Source: Prevotellaceae bacterium UBA1710 | GTDB lineage: Bacteria > Bacteroidota > Bacteroidia > Bacteroidales > Bacteroidaceae | Length of the DNA stretch: 14,017 bases | NCBI GenBank assembly: GCA_002317355.1 | Contig: DCJC01000041.1 | Location: forward strand, 1 to 14,017 | Direction of reading: 5' to 3' | Shown: positions 1 to 6,916 of the stretch, piece by piece | Layout: every line of letters starts with the position of its first letter | Numbering within the stretch: position 1 is the first letter of the stretch | Notes under the pieces: generated by a model | What the model saw: only the letters and a program-made list of their open reading frames with translations | What the model was told of the DNA's origin: nothing | Databases searched by the model: none | Position numbers and translations under genes: made by a program

Positions 1-22
1 AAGTTATTATTTCACCATCACT
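1..22. mobile_element. Right end of a MITE-like element (copy 3, cut by window edge)
   Basis: The first 22 bases match the terminal inverted repeat of the two complete elements at 2478-2733 and 5454-5634 (inner part AAGTTATTATTTCACCATC, ending CACT). It is followed by TA at 23-24, as in the 5454-5634 copy. The rest of the element would lie left of the window. Confidence 0.7.
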
Positions 23-70
23 TAAGGAGTTTTATCCAATTAGCATCTCAAGTTTCCCACCTTTTTTTAT

Positions 71-106
71 CAAAAAATAGAGAATTAGAGATTTTTCTCA
101 AATTCT
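71..106 (-). terminator. Probable intrinsic terminator of the ATP-grasp gene
   Basis: Read on the minus strand, an 11-base arm (AGAATTTGAGA) and its partner (TCTCTAATTCT) form a stem with one A-A mismatch and a 4-base loop, followed by a T-rich stretch (CTATTTTTTG). It lies about 75 bp after the ATP-grasp stop codon at 180. The stem is AT-rich, so its strength is uncertain. Confidence 0.5.
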
Positions 107-154
107 TGACAATAAAGAAGATAACGAATTGAAGACGCTTGCCGGAACAAGAAC

Positions 155-175
155 TTCTAACTCCTAATTCCTAAC
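155..175. repeat. Heptamer repeat, three units
   Basis: Three 7-base units, TTCTAAC, TCCTAAT and TCCTAAC, lie just beyond the 3' end of the ATP-grasp gene. The same style of repeat occurs at 3525-3573. Confidence 0.6.
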
Positions 176-179
176 TGGA

Positions 180-1412
180 TTACTCCTTTTCATGTACGAA
201 TCTGATGAATTCGTCCTTTTCCTCTTCGGTTTTGACCTTCACCGTGTACATCTGGTTTCCCATGGCACCTGAGAGGATGTCAGGCATTCGCTCGCACATT
301 ACTATATTGCTATTGTACCTTGCGAGGATTTCCTCATGACTATGTACATACTCGTAGATGTCCCTTCGCGAAGCAAATACGCAGAAGTACTCATCCTGCC
401 ATGCAGTGCTGAGAGCGTTGCCAGCATCATGCTGCGAGCTACTTGCGAGTTTTGACTTGCCAAATGCAACCATGTCTGCCCAAATCTTATAGACATTGGT
501 AGAGTGCGCAAAATTAATCATATCAGGAGTGTATCCACCTGCAGGGCGCATATTGACCTCAAGAGCAACGAAGTCGCCTACTTTTACAAGGTTCTTTCTT
601 GGTTTGTCGAGACGGAAGAACTCAAGATGCACGAAACGGTTATTCACGCCAAAAGCCTTCACAGTCTCGCGACCAATGGTGGTGAGTGATTCCGGAATCT
701 CCTTTGCCACATAGTATGAGAGGTCAAGCTTCTTGTTCACGATGTCCATGATGCTTGGTGGCCAAACCGTCATCGACTCAAATATTGCCTCACCCGTGTT
801 GTTGATGATGGCATCGTAAGAGCAAATCTCACCCGTGATGAATTCCTCTATGACGTATGCACTATCGGCATACGATTTGAAGAATGCCCTCAACTCCTGT
901 TCGTCGTGTATCTTATGGGTGCCTCCGGCTCCAACGCCTACATCAGGCTTCGCAATGACCGGATAGCCACATTTACCGCAGAATCTGAGTGATGCATCGA
1001 GACCGTCACTGACCTTCTGCTGACGAGCCGTAGGAATGCCGTATTCCTGATAAATCTTCTTCATCTCAGACTTTTCCTTGATGAAGCCAATCCTGTCACT
1101 CTGTATGCCTGTAGTGACATTGAAGTCGGTACGAAGTCGGGCATCCTGCTCAAGCCAATATTCATTGTTCGACTCAATCCAATCTATCTTGCCATACTTG
1201 AAAGACAGGAACGCCACAGCCTTGAACATCTGCTCGTAGCATTCCATGTTCTCCACACGGTAGTATTCCGTAAGTGAGTCTTTAAGTTCCTGGCTCAGCG
1301 AGTCGTATGGGGCATCTGCTATGCCCAGCACGTTTACACCATTCTCCTTCAGTTCTTTGCAAAACTGCCAATAAGTATGAGGGAACTGCGGTGAAATAAA
1401 TATGAAATTCAT
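180..1412 (-). CDS. ATP-grasp domain protein (carboxylate-amine ligase-like)
   Basis: A 410-residue cytoplasmic protein with the ATP-grasp fold, which joins a carboxylate to an amine or thiol through an acyl-phosphate made from ATP. The N-terminal third (about 1-110) resembles the pre-ATP-grasp Rossmann-like domain. K155 in IAKPDVGVGAGGT plus its glycine-rich loop, the hinge VIEEFITGE (188-196), and the metal and phosphate ligands E264 (HLEFF) and E285-N287-R289 (ALEVNMRPAGG) are all present. The substrate cannot be read from the sequence; the architecture is that of biotin carboxylase or carbamoyl-phosphate synthase-like orphan ligases. The start is the first ATG. It follows the esterase on the same strand with a 180-bp gap and has its own promoter at 1520-1550, so co-transcription is optional. 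The family call is firm; the reaction is unknown. Confidence 0.9.
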   Translation of the reverse strand: MNFIFISPQFPHTYWQFCKELKENGVNVLGIADAPYDSLSQELKDSLTEYYRVENMECYEQMFKAVAFLSFKYGKIDWIESNNEYWLEQDARLRTDFNVTTGIQSDRIGFIKEKSEMKKIYQEYGIPTARQQKVSDGLDASLRFCGKCGYPVIAKPDVGVGAGGTHKIHDEQELRAFFKSYADSAYVIEEFITGEICSYDAIINNTGEAIFESMTVWPPSIMDIVNKKLDLSYYVAKEIPESLTTIGRETVKAFGVNNRFVHLEFFRLDKPRKNLVKVGDFVALEVNMRPAGGYTPDMINFAHSTNVYKIWADMVAFGKSKLASSSQHDAGNALSTAWQDEYFCVFASRRDIYEYVHSHEEILARYNSNIVMCERMPDILSGAMGNQMYTVKVKTEEEKDEFIRFVHEKE

Positions 1413-1471
1413 TCTATTCTTTGGTTGTTATACTTTTCCCACCCCTTTTCCATCTATACAATCTTGCCCAA

Positions 1472-1502
1472 ATTCCTGAACAACATGCTGTTGCTCAGGA
1501 AT
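1472..1502 (-). promoter_or_regulatory. Hairpin in the 5' leader of the ATP-grasp mRNA
   Basis: A 14-bp stem (ATTCCTGAGCAACA with TGTTGTTCAGGAAT, one G-U pair) closes on a 3-base loop. It lies about 60 bases before the ATG and starts roughly 15-20 bases after the expected transcription start. No U-run follows on the minus strand, so it looks more like a leader regulatory or mRNA-stabilising hairpin than a terminator of the upstream esterase transcript. Confidence 0.6.
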
Positions 1503-1519
1503 ACTGTTGTTGGGTGTCA

Positions 1520-1550
1520 CAAAGGTACAAATAAAAAAGGATATTTCCAA
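1520..1550 (-). promoter_or_regulatory. Bacteroidetes-type promoter of the ATP-grasp gene
   Basis: On the minus strand TTG (1550-1548) is followed by 20 bases and TACCTTTG (1527-1520). This matches the -33/-7 layout of the Bacteroidetes primary sigma factor. The same TTG-N20-TAnnTTTG geometry occurs at two other promoters in the window. The leader would be about 100 bases. Confidence 0.75.
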
Positions 1551-1592
1551 TTTATTCTGTCTTTTTTTTTATCGTTTTCACTTCTCACTCCT

Positions 1593-2339
1593 TTATGCAG
1601 CAACACGCTGTTCAAGCAGTTTTCCGATATGATAAACCACCTGCTTGCGCCACCACACAAAGTCATGGAACACATCTTTTCCCCAGATGTCAACCCATGA
1701 ATCAACGCCCTTGTCGTTAAGAATAGCGCCAAGTCTGCCAGTTGAAGCCTGAGTTATGCCCTCCCACTGGCCTTGACCGCAGCAAAGTACGATACGCTTG
1801 TTGCGATAGGTGTCGAGAAGCACGTTAGGGTTATTGTAATCCTTCAGGAAAGCCTCAGGTGAATTACGGTAGATGAGTTCATCGCTGTTGTTAGGGAAGA
1901 AATAGTCAGCATAGAACAAACCGCTCATTGAGAACAATGTGTTGAAAAGGTCAGGGCGGCGGAAGAAGAAGTTACCTGCATGGTATCCGCCCATTGAGCA
2001 ACCAGTCACAATAAACTGCTCATTGTTCTTGCGCACGCTTGGTATGAGTTCATCGATGATATAGTTGAACCAGCGCTCATGCTGTGCTATGCGCTCATGA
2101 TGATCACCATCAGTGCGGCTCCAAGTCTCAGCATCAATGCTATCAACACAGATAAGATGGATCTGTCCAGCCTCAATCATTGGAGCAAGGACATCAATCA
2201 TACCATTATCTTCCCACTCATAGAATCTCTGATCCTGACTTGGGAACACCAGCACTCCCTGACCTGCATTGCCGTAGGTCTTGTACTCCATGTCACGCTG
2301 GAGGTTCTCGCTAAATGTCTTGTAGTACTTTATTTCCAT
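1593..2339 (-). CDS. Esterase, alpha/beta hydrolase fold (esterase D-like)
   Basis: A 248-residue protein of the putative esterase family (PF00756 type), with no signal peptide, so probably cytoplasmic. It hydrolyses a carboxylic ester, but the natural substrate is not evident. The nucleophile elbow is GCSMGGYHAG with S115, and the late catalytic histidine is probably H225 in VFHDFVWW. I start at the ATG giving MEIKYYKTFS: the upstream in-frame alternative (TTG at 2348) adds only three residues, and the family usually begins with a similar short strand. Its promoter is at 2405-2435. The downstream ATP-grasp gene is on the same strand 180 bp away. A pairing of an esterase with an ATP-grasp ligase suggests small-metabolite modification, but that is inference. 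Confidence 0.88.
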   Translation of the reverse strand: MEIKYYKTFSENLQRDMEYKTYGNAGQGVLVFPSQDQRFYEWEDNGMIDVLAPMIEAGQIHLICVDSIDAETWSRTDGDHHERIAQHERWFNYIIDELIPSVRKNNEQFIVTGCSMGGYHAGNFFFRRPDLFNTLFSMSGLFYADYFFPNNSDELIYRNSPEAFLKDYNNPNVLLDTYRNKRIVLCCGQGQWEGITQASTGRLGAILNDKGVDSWVDIWGKDVFHDFVWWRKQVVYHIGKLLEQRVAA

Positions 2340-2404
2340 CTTATACAATATTTAATTTATATTATAGACTTAACAGTCAAAAAACTGTTATTGTTTTCTG
2401 GGTG

Positions 2405-2435
2405 CAAAATTACTACATTTCCCGTATCCTCACAA
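2405..2435 (-). promoter_or_regulatory. Bacteroidetes-type promoter of the esterase gene
   Basis: On the minus strand TTG (2435-2433), a 20-base spacer, then TAATTTTG (2412-2405). The geometry is identical to the promoters at 1520-1550 and 10993-11023. The expected leader is about 60 bases. Confidence 0.75.
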
Positions 2436-2477
2436 TCACTATTGTTTGGTAAATAAGTACCACATTCATGGTATTAT

Positions 2478-2733
2478 GTGATGGTAAAATAATAACTTCC
2501 TATGTTTTTCGTTTTTTTGAGCCGCTTTTATTCTGCACATACTCCGATATTATCAACATCGGACTTTGCTGGCTATTTTTGTTTCATTGGCTTTCTTCGG
2601 CCGCCGAGCTGAACCTTCATCGGTCGAGATGCCCGCATCTGCATTTTGCACGTCTGCAAAAGCCCCTTTTCATGAAGCAAAAATATCTCAGCAATCTGAA
2701 CAAAATCGTCCGAAGTTATTATTTCACCATCAC
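2478..2733. mobile_element. MITE-like element, copy 1 (256 bp)
   Basis: The ends are 22-bp inverted repeats (2478-2499 and 2712-2733; GTGATGGTAAAATAATAAC... with one mismatch). Subterminal blocks GAGCCGCTTTTATTC, TGGCTATTTTTGT, and a stretch around 2685-2711 ending AACAAAATCGTCCG are shared with the inverted copy at 5454-5634, while the centre differs and is about 75 bp longer. No open frame here looks like a transposase. Flanks are TA on the left and ATA on the right, so the target duplication is unclear in this copy. Confidence 0.8.
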
Positions 2734-2857
2734 TATACTAATGCTGTGCGGTATTTTTAGAGAAGAACTGATCTGATTTCTGTTTGAAGGTGGTAGTATT
2801 TTTTATGACTTATGCAATATTAAGAATTAAAATCAATGAGGATTCATTTTTTTTTCA

Positions 2858-2865
2858 TATCTTTG
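2858..2865 (+). promoter_or_regulatory. -7 box directly before the HAD gene
   Basis: TATCTTTG matches TAnnTTTG, only 4 bases ahead of the ATG at 2870. No TTG is found about 20 bases upstream, so the -33 element is weak. If the box is used, the transcript starts at or inside the ATG-ATG pair, giving an essentially leaderless mRNA. Confidence 0.5.
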
Positions 2866-2869
2866 CAAA

Positions 2870-3481
2870 ATGATGATCAAGAATTTAATATTTGACTTTG
2901 GGAAGGTGCTGGTTGATTACGACTTTGAAGCTTTCTTCCGTAAGTATATCCCAGATGAGAAGAGGTGTCTGGCTTTCACTCCTGTTCTCTATAATGAAGA
3001 GATTCAGCAACTACTGGATCGTGAGGAACGCCCTTTCGAGACTATCATGGAGGAAGTAATTGAGAAGAACAGGGAGTTTGAACCTGAGATTCGTATCTTC
3101 AACGAACACTATACCGAGATTGTCACTAACGAGGTTGAGGGTATGCGAGAACTTCTTACCCAACTCAAAGCCGAGGGTTACAAGCTCTATGGCTTGACCA
3201 ACTGGTGCAGTAAGGTTCATGAGACAATAGCTCAGTTTGGCATCTTCAAGTTGCTCGATGGTTACGTTATCTCATCTGAGGAGAAGGTGATAAAGCCAGA
3301 ACCTGAGATCTACCATCGCCTTTTCGCCAAGTTCAACCTTAAGCCTGAGGAATGTTTCTTTGCTGATGATAAGCCTGAGAACATCGAAGGAGGTAAGCGC
3401 GTTGGCATGAACGGTATCGTCTTTCAGGATGCCGAGCAATACGAAAGAGAATTGAGAAATGTATTAGGTGATGGGTGTTAG
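2870..3481 (+). CDS. HAD-superfamily hydrolase (subfamily IA, YihX-like phosphatase)
   Basis: A 203-residue cytoplasmic phosphatase of usual family length. Motif I is IFDFGKVLVD with nucleophile D9; the second acidic position is replaced by glycine, as in the YihX/glucose-1-phosphatase branch. Motif II is GLTNW (T110), motif III is K142 in IKPEPEIY, and motif IV is FFADDKPEN (D166, D167). A phosphorylated sugar or small metabolite is the likely substrate, but it cannot be assigned. Two ATGs are adjacent (2870 and 2873); either works. The last codons (LGDGC) fall inside a 14-bp tandem repeat, so the C-terminus is probably variable between strains. The GH35 gene follows after 120 bp with no visible promoter, so the two may be co-transcribed. 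Confidence 0.9.
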   Translation: MMIKNLIFDFGKVLVDYDFEAFFRKYIPDEKRCLAFTPVLYNEEIQQLLDREERPFETIMEEVIEKNREFEPEIRIFNEHYTEIVTNEVEGMRELLTQLKAEGYKLYGLTNWCSKVHETIAQFGIFKLLDGYVISSEEKVIKPEPEIYHRLFAKFNLKPEECFFADDKPENIEGGKRVGMNGIVFQDAEQYERELRNVLGDGC

Positions 3482-3505
3482 GTGATGGGTGTTAGGTGAT
3501 GGTGG
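3464..3505 (+). repeat. 14-bp tandem repeat spanning the HAD stop codon
   Basis: Three units of TTAGGTGATGGGTG (3464-3477, 3478-3491, and 3492-3505 with a changed end). The TAG stop of the HAD gene lies in the second unit. A change in copy number would alter the last residues or the distance to the GH35 gene. Confidence 0.8.
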
Positions 3506-3524
3506 TTACATTATACTATCAAAC

Positions 3525-3573
3525 CTTAATCCCTAATCCTTAATCCTTAATCCCTAATCCTAAATCTTTAATC
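3525..3573 (+). repeat. Heptamer repeat, seven units
   Basis: Seven consecutive 7-base units: CTTAATC, CCTAATC, CTTAATC, CTTAATC, CCTAATC, CTAAATC, TTTAATC. They fill the gap between the HAD and GH35 genes. No terminator or TAnnTTTG promoter is visible in this gap. The repeat is of the short tandemly repeated kind, with no spacers, so it is not a CRISPR. Confidence 0.8.
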
Positions 3574-3601
3574 AAACAATCAAGCGAAAAAGACAATTAT
3601 T

Positions 3602-5284
3602 ATGAGAATTTTGAAAAAAATCTTGCACGCACTACTATTCTCGGCTGCCATTACATCTGCTTACGCACAGCCACGAATAGAGAATCATGGCAGTTGGGCG
3701 AGAGTAATCGCTAATGATAAGCCGATGCTTATGATTGGCGGAGAGTTGGGCAATTCGTCTGCTTCAACCCTTGATGATGTTCAGCGCATATTCCCACATC
3801 TCAAGGCATTGGGATTGAATACCGTACTTGCTCCTGTGACTTGGGAACTCATTGAACCTAAAGAAGATAACTACGACTTTTCTTCTCTCGACAATATCAT
3901 AAACGAAGCCCGAAAGAATGACCTGAAGGTTGTTGTATTGTGGTTTGGTGCTTGGAAGAACTCCATGAGCTGCTATGCTCCTGAGTGGTTCAAGCGCGAC
4001 ACTAAGCGCTTCCCTCGTGTTCACGATCGCAATGGTGTTCCTATGGAAGAAGCTTCGTCGCTTTCCCGCAATGTCCTTGAAGCCGACAAGAAGATTTTCT
4101 GCAAGATGATGCAGCACATACGTGAGGTTGATGAGAATGAGCAGACTGTAGTAATGGTACAGGTAGAGAACGAGATCGGCATGATAAAGGAACCTCGCGA
4201 CTATAGCAATGATGCCACAAAGATGTATAATAGTCAGGTGCCAAAAGTGCTTACCGATTTTCTTATGAAGAATCGACAGACACTCAACAACTCACGCCTT
4301 CAGATAGAGAACGGTAAAGGCAACTGGGCAGAACTCTTCGGTAACGACATGTATGCTGAGGAAATCTTTCAGGCATGGACATACGCTGTTTATGTAGAAG
4401 AGATTGCGAAGGCAGGAAAGGCTGTATATGATATCCCGATGTATGTAAACGTGGCTCTCAACAGCCGTGACCGAAAGCCTGGAGAGTACCCTTCAGCAGG
4501 TCCTCTTGCACATCTTATAGACATCTGGCATTGTGGAGCGCCAAGCATCTCTGTGCTCGGCCTTGACCTATACGACAAGGGATTCCGTAGCTGGACAGAC
4601 AAATATCATCTTCCTAACAACCCTCTCTTCATGCCAGAGATTCGCCTTGAAGATCAGGATGCCATGAGAGCTCTCTATGCTTTCGGACATCATGATGCCA
4701 TGGGCTTCTGTCCTTTCTCCATTGAAGATTATCCTCTGCATAGCAATGCCTCACAGAGTGACTGGAAGAATATGGACTTATCGCAGGATGATCAGTTAAA
4801 TGCCTTTTCCTCAAGCACTTCTACGCTATCACCTCTTGCTGCATCATACAGGTTACTCAGACAGGCAGAACCACTAATCATTAAGTATCAGGGCACCGAC
4901 AACATGGATGCCGTGATTCTTGACAACGAGATGCGTGAAGCAGACATCACCACTCCTGATGGCATTGTGCTTCACATCAAGCATAGCTATTCTCTCGGTT
5001 GGGAACCAGGTGCAAAGTCTGATACTTGGCCAGAAGTGGCATGCATCGTTATCCGTCTGGGTAAGGAAGACTACCTCGTCCTTGGCTCTGGTATCGTAGT
5101 GACATATTCCAAGAAGGGCAATAAGCAGATAGGTCTTGCCAAGTGTGAGCAGATAGAATATGCTGCCGATGGAAGCTGCAAGATCCTCCGTCATCTGAGT
5201 GGTGATCAAACGCATCAAGGTCGCCATGTGCGTATTCCTGTAGGAGAATATCAGATACAGCATTTCAGGCTTTATGAATATTAG
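3602..5284 (+). CDS. Exported GH35-type beta-galactosidase (DUF5597-like C-terminus)
   Basis: A 560-residue exported glycoside hydrolase. A signal peptide covers about residues 1-22 (cut near AYA-QP), so it acts in the periplasm or outside. A (beta/alpha)8 domain spans about 30-390: strand motifs MLMIGGELGNSS and APVTWELIEP are typical of GH35/GH42. The acid/base is probably E191 in VQVENEIG and the nucleophile E346 in FMPEIRL. The remainder (about 410-560) resembles the beta-rich DUF5597 domain found in bacterial GH35 enzymes such as xyloglucan-side-chain galactosidases. It probably removes terminal beta-galactose from plant oligosaccharides; the glycan is inferred. No SusC/SusD pair or other CAZyme lies nearby, so it is not in a recognisable polysaccharide utilisation locus here. 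The HAD gene lies 120 bp upstream. Confidence 0.88.
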   Translation: MRILKKILHALLFSAAITSAYAQPRIENHGSWARVIANDKPMLMIGGELGNSSASTLDDVQRIFPHLKALGLNTVLAPVTWELIEPKEDNYDFSSLDNIINEARKNDLKVVVLWFGAWKNSMSCYAPEWFKRDTKRFPRVHDRNGVPMEEASSLSRNVLEADKKIFCKMMQHIREVDENEQTVVMVQVENEIGMIKEPRDYSNDATKMYNSQVPKVLTDFLMKNRQTLNNSRLQIENGKGNWAELFGNDMYAEEIFQAWTYAVYVEEIAKAGKAVYDIPMYVNVALNSRDRKPGEYPSAGPLAHLIDIWHCGAPSISVLGLDLYDKGFRSWTDKYHLPNNPLFMPEIRLEDQDAMRALYAFGHHDAMGFCPFSIEDYPLHSNASQSDWKNMDLSQDDQLNAFSSSTSTLSPLAASYRLLRQAEPLIIKYQGTDNMDAVILDNEMREADITTPDGIVLHIKHSYSLGWEPGAKSDTWPEVACIVIRLGKEDYLVLGSGIVVTYSKKGNKQIGLAKCEQIEYAADGSCKILRHLSGDQTHQGRHVRIPVGEYQIQHFRLYEY

Positions 5285-5453
5285 ACTTTGCATCACATAG
5301 AGTGACAAATCATATTCGGTAGTAATTTATAGAACCCACCTTTAAGGTTTTACCATCCGTGCGATGATAACCTAATAGACGTGATTGATAAATCTCTTGA
5401 TAAAAATAAAAGACGAGAAAATTCAATTACTGTTTATCTGTGATTTGTGACTA

Positions 5454-5634
5454 AGTGATGGTGAAATAATAACTTCGGACGATTTTGTTCAGATTGTTGA
5501 GATATTTTTGCGTTGAGACGAAGGAGTGTAGCGGGCTACATGACTGAGGAACAACACAAAAATAGCCAACAAGATGAATAAAAGCGGCTCAAAGAAAAAC
5601 AAAAAACGTAGGAAGTTATTATTTTACCATCACT
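5454..5634. mobile_element. MITE-like element, copy 2 (181 bp, opposite orientation)
   Basis: The ends AGTGATGGTGAAATAATAAC and the matching inverted right end are 23-bp terminal repeats with one mismatch. Both sides are flanked by TA (5452-5453 and 5635-5636), consistent with a TA target-site duplication as made by Tc1/mariner/IS630-type transposases. Reverse-complemented, its outer parts match copy 1 at 2478-2733; the centre (CATGTAGCCCGCTACA hairpin region) does not. Short frames such as MNKSGSKKNKKRRK are too small to be a transposase. Confidence 0.82.
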
Positions 5635-5688
5635 TAATGCTCGAAATTGTGGAGTTGGGGAGGAAGAAACGGCAAAATCCTAAAAAAT

Positions 5689-5716
5689 GGTTATAACTCC
5701 CAAAATTCTGGTATGA
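5689..5716 (+). promoter_or_regulatory. Predicted AraC-family operator, hydrolase operon
   Basis: Half-sites GGTTATA (5689-5695) and GGTATGA (5710-5716) lie as direct repeats 21 bp apart, that is two helical turns. The same pair with the same spacing occurs at 11212-11239. The distal half of each copy is preceded by AATG or AAATG, and the interval shares TCC and ATTC. The second half-site covers the place where TTG of the -33 box would be. The regulator is presumably the AraC protein encoded two genes downstream. Confidence 0.7.
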
Positions 5717-5736
5717 CCATTTATAAATAATGTGAG

Positions 5737-5744
5737 TAACTTTG
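5737..5744 (+). promoter_or_regulatory. -7 box of the hydrolase-AraC operon
   Basis: TAACTTTG matches TAnnTTTG. Twenty bases upstream the sequence is TGA rather than TTG, so the basal promoter should be weak and activator-dependent. The ATG at 5754 lies 9 bases after the box, leaving a leader of only a few bases. Confidence 0.7.
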
Positions 5745-5753
5745 CAGCCAATT

Positions 5754-6884
5754 ATGAAACATTTATTTATCCTTGCGCTCACGGCACTTCTGTTTAGTGC
5801 CTGCGCACAAAAAAAGACAACGAGTATGAATGAACAAAGTATCTCTACGACTCAAGAATGGGACAAGACGTTTCCATTGAGCGAAAAGGTTAATCACGAG
5901 AAGGTTACCTTCAAGACGCAGTACGGATTTACCATTGCTGCTGACCTTTACATTCCGAAGGACCTTAAAACCTCAGAACCTAATAACCTCAAAACCTTAC
6001 CTGCTATTGCCGTAAGTGGTCCTTTTGGAGCCATCAAGGAACAATGCTCTGGTCTTTATGCCATGACCATGGCTGAGCGTGGTTTTATCACTTTGGCATT
6101 CGACCCTTCGTTTACAGGTGAATCATCGGGTGAACCACGTCGCACAGCATCGCCTGACATCAACACAGAGGATTTCCTTGCTGCTGTTGACTATCTCTCC
6201 ATGCGTGAGGATGTGGATGCAGAGAAGATTGGTATCATCGGTATTTGCGGTTGGGGTGGCATTGCTCTCAATGCGGCTGCCGCTGATCCCCGCATCAAGG
6301 CAACTGCCGCTATGACGATGTACGATATGAGCCGTGTGAATGGTAATGGTTACTTTGATGCGGATGATAGCGAAGAGGCACGTTTTGCTGCACGCAAGGC
6401 ACTTGCCGATGAGCGCATGAAAACTGCTCGCACAGGCAAGACCACACAAGGCGGTGGCGTTGTTGATCCATTGCCAGACGATGCTCCACAATTCGTGAAG
6501 GATTACTACGATTACTACAAGACTCCACGCGGTTATCATAAGCGTTCGGGCAACAGTAACGATGGTTGGCACACCTTCGGTTGTCAGGCATACGCAAATA
6601 CCCGATTCCTTTATTATATAAATGAGATACGCTCTGCAGTACTCATCGTTCATGGAGAGAATGCTCACTCACGCTACTTCGGCGAGAATGCTTACGAGTA
6701 TATGATGACTGGTAAGGCAAAAGGTTACGATGCCGTACGTAAGCCAAATCCTGCACCAGAAAACAAGGAACTTCTCATCATTCCGGGTGCATCACATTGT
6801 GACCTCTATGACGGAGGAAAAGACAAAGTTATTCCTTGGGATAAGCTTGAGAGTTTCTTCAATAATAACCTCAAAACCTTATAA
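5754..6884 (+). CDS. Lipoprotein alpha/beta hydrolase (dienelactone hydrolase-like)
   Basis: A 376-residue hydrolase anchored by lipid: MKHLFILALTALLFSAC ends in a lipobox with C17. The nucleophile elbow is GICGWGG with C165 instead of serine, as in dienelactone hydrolases; the base is probably H348 (GASHCD), with E302 (VHGEN) a candidate acid. A likely oxyanion/entry motif is SGPFGAIKEQ (88-97). It should hydrolyse an ester or lactone outside the cytoplasm; the substrate is unknown. I start at the ATG at 5754, as it follows the -7 box and begins a perfect signal sequence; an in-frame TTG at 5742 lies inside the box. Octamer repeats encode residues near 70-82 and the last six residues, both reading NNLKTL. 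The AraC gene follows after 32 bp, so they form an operon. Confidence 0.87.
   Translation: MKHLFILALTALLFSACAQKKTTSMNEQSISTTQEWDKTFPLSEKVNHEKVTFKTQYGFTIAADLYIPKDLKTSEPNNLKTLPAIAVSGPFGAIKEQCSGLYAMTMAERGFITLAFDPSFTGESSGEPRRTASPDINTEDFLAAVDYLSMREDVDAEKIGIIGICGWGGIALNAAAADPRIKATAAMTMYDMSRVNGNGYFDADDSEEARFAARKALADERMKTARTGKTTQGGGVVDPLPDDAPQFVKDYYDYYKTPRGYHKRSGNSNDGWHTFGCQAYANTRFLYYINEIRSAVLIVHGENAHSRYFGENAYEYMMTGKAKGYDAVRKPNPAPENKELLIIPGASHCDLYDGGKDKVIPWDKLESFFNNNLKTL
5962..5999 (+). repeat. Octamer repeat inside the hydrolase gene
   Basis: Units ACCTTAAA, ACCTCAGA, ACCTAATA, ACCTCAAA and ACCTTA follow one another with period 8. They encode LKTSEPNNLKTL, which looks like a loop extension before the strand PAIAVSG. 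The same octamers occur at the end of the gene (6867-6912). Confidence 0.75.
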
Positions 6885-6912
6885 CCTTATAACCTCAAAA
6901 CTTATAACCTCC
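6867..6912 (+). repeat. Octamer repeat across the hydrolase stop codon
   Basis: Units AACCTCAA, AACCTTAT, AACCTTAT, AACCTCAA, AACTTAT, AACCTCC. They provide the last codons (NLKTL), the TAA stop, and the whole gap up to the AraC ATG. The start region of the AraC gene therefore has no ordinary Shine-Dalgarno sequence. Confidence 0.78.
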
Positions 6913-6916
6913 ATAA

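Noticed and set aside
2468..2776. Open frames of 64-102 residues across the 2478-2733 element
   Set aside because: They run through both inverted ends of the MITE, have no transposase or other motif, and are not kept in the second copy.
3525..3573. Heptamer array as a CRISPR
   Set aside because: The units are 7 bp without spacers and no cas genes are present.
4874..5308. 144-residue minus-strand frame over the GH35 C-terminus
   Set aside because: It is antisense to the conserved glycosidase and has no motif of its own.
5325..5380. Imperfect dyad AGGTT...AACCT after the GH35 gene as a terminator
   Set aside because: The arms do not align without gaps and no T-run follows. Apart from this, 5285-5451 shows nothing I can name.
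5575..5640. Lysine-rich frame MNKSGSKKNKKRRK in the 5454-5634 element
   Set aside because: It is too short, runs into the inverted end and is absent as a frame from copy 1. It may be a relic of a parent transposase but cannot be supported.
6123..6668. 181-residue minus-strand frame inside the hydrolase gene
   Set aside because: It is antisense to a well-supported enzyme with catalytic motifs, has no promoter, and its sequence is mirror-coded rather than protein-like.
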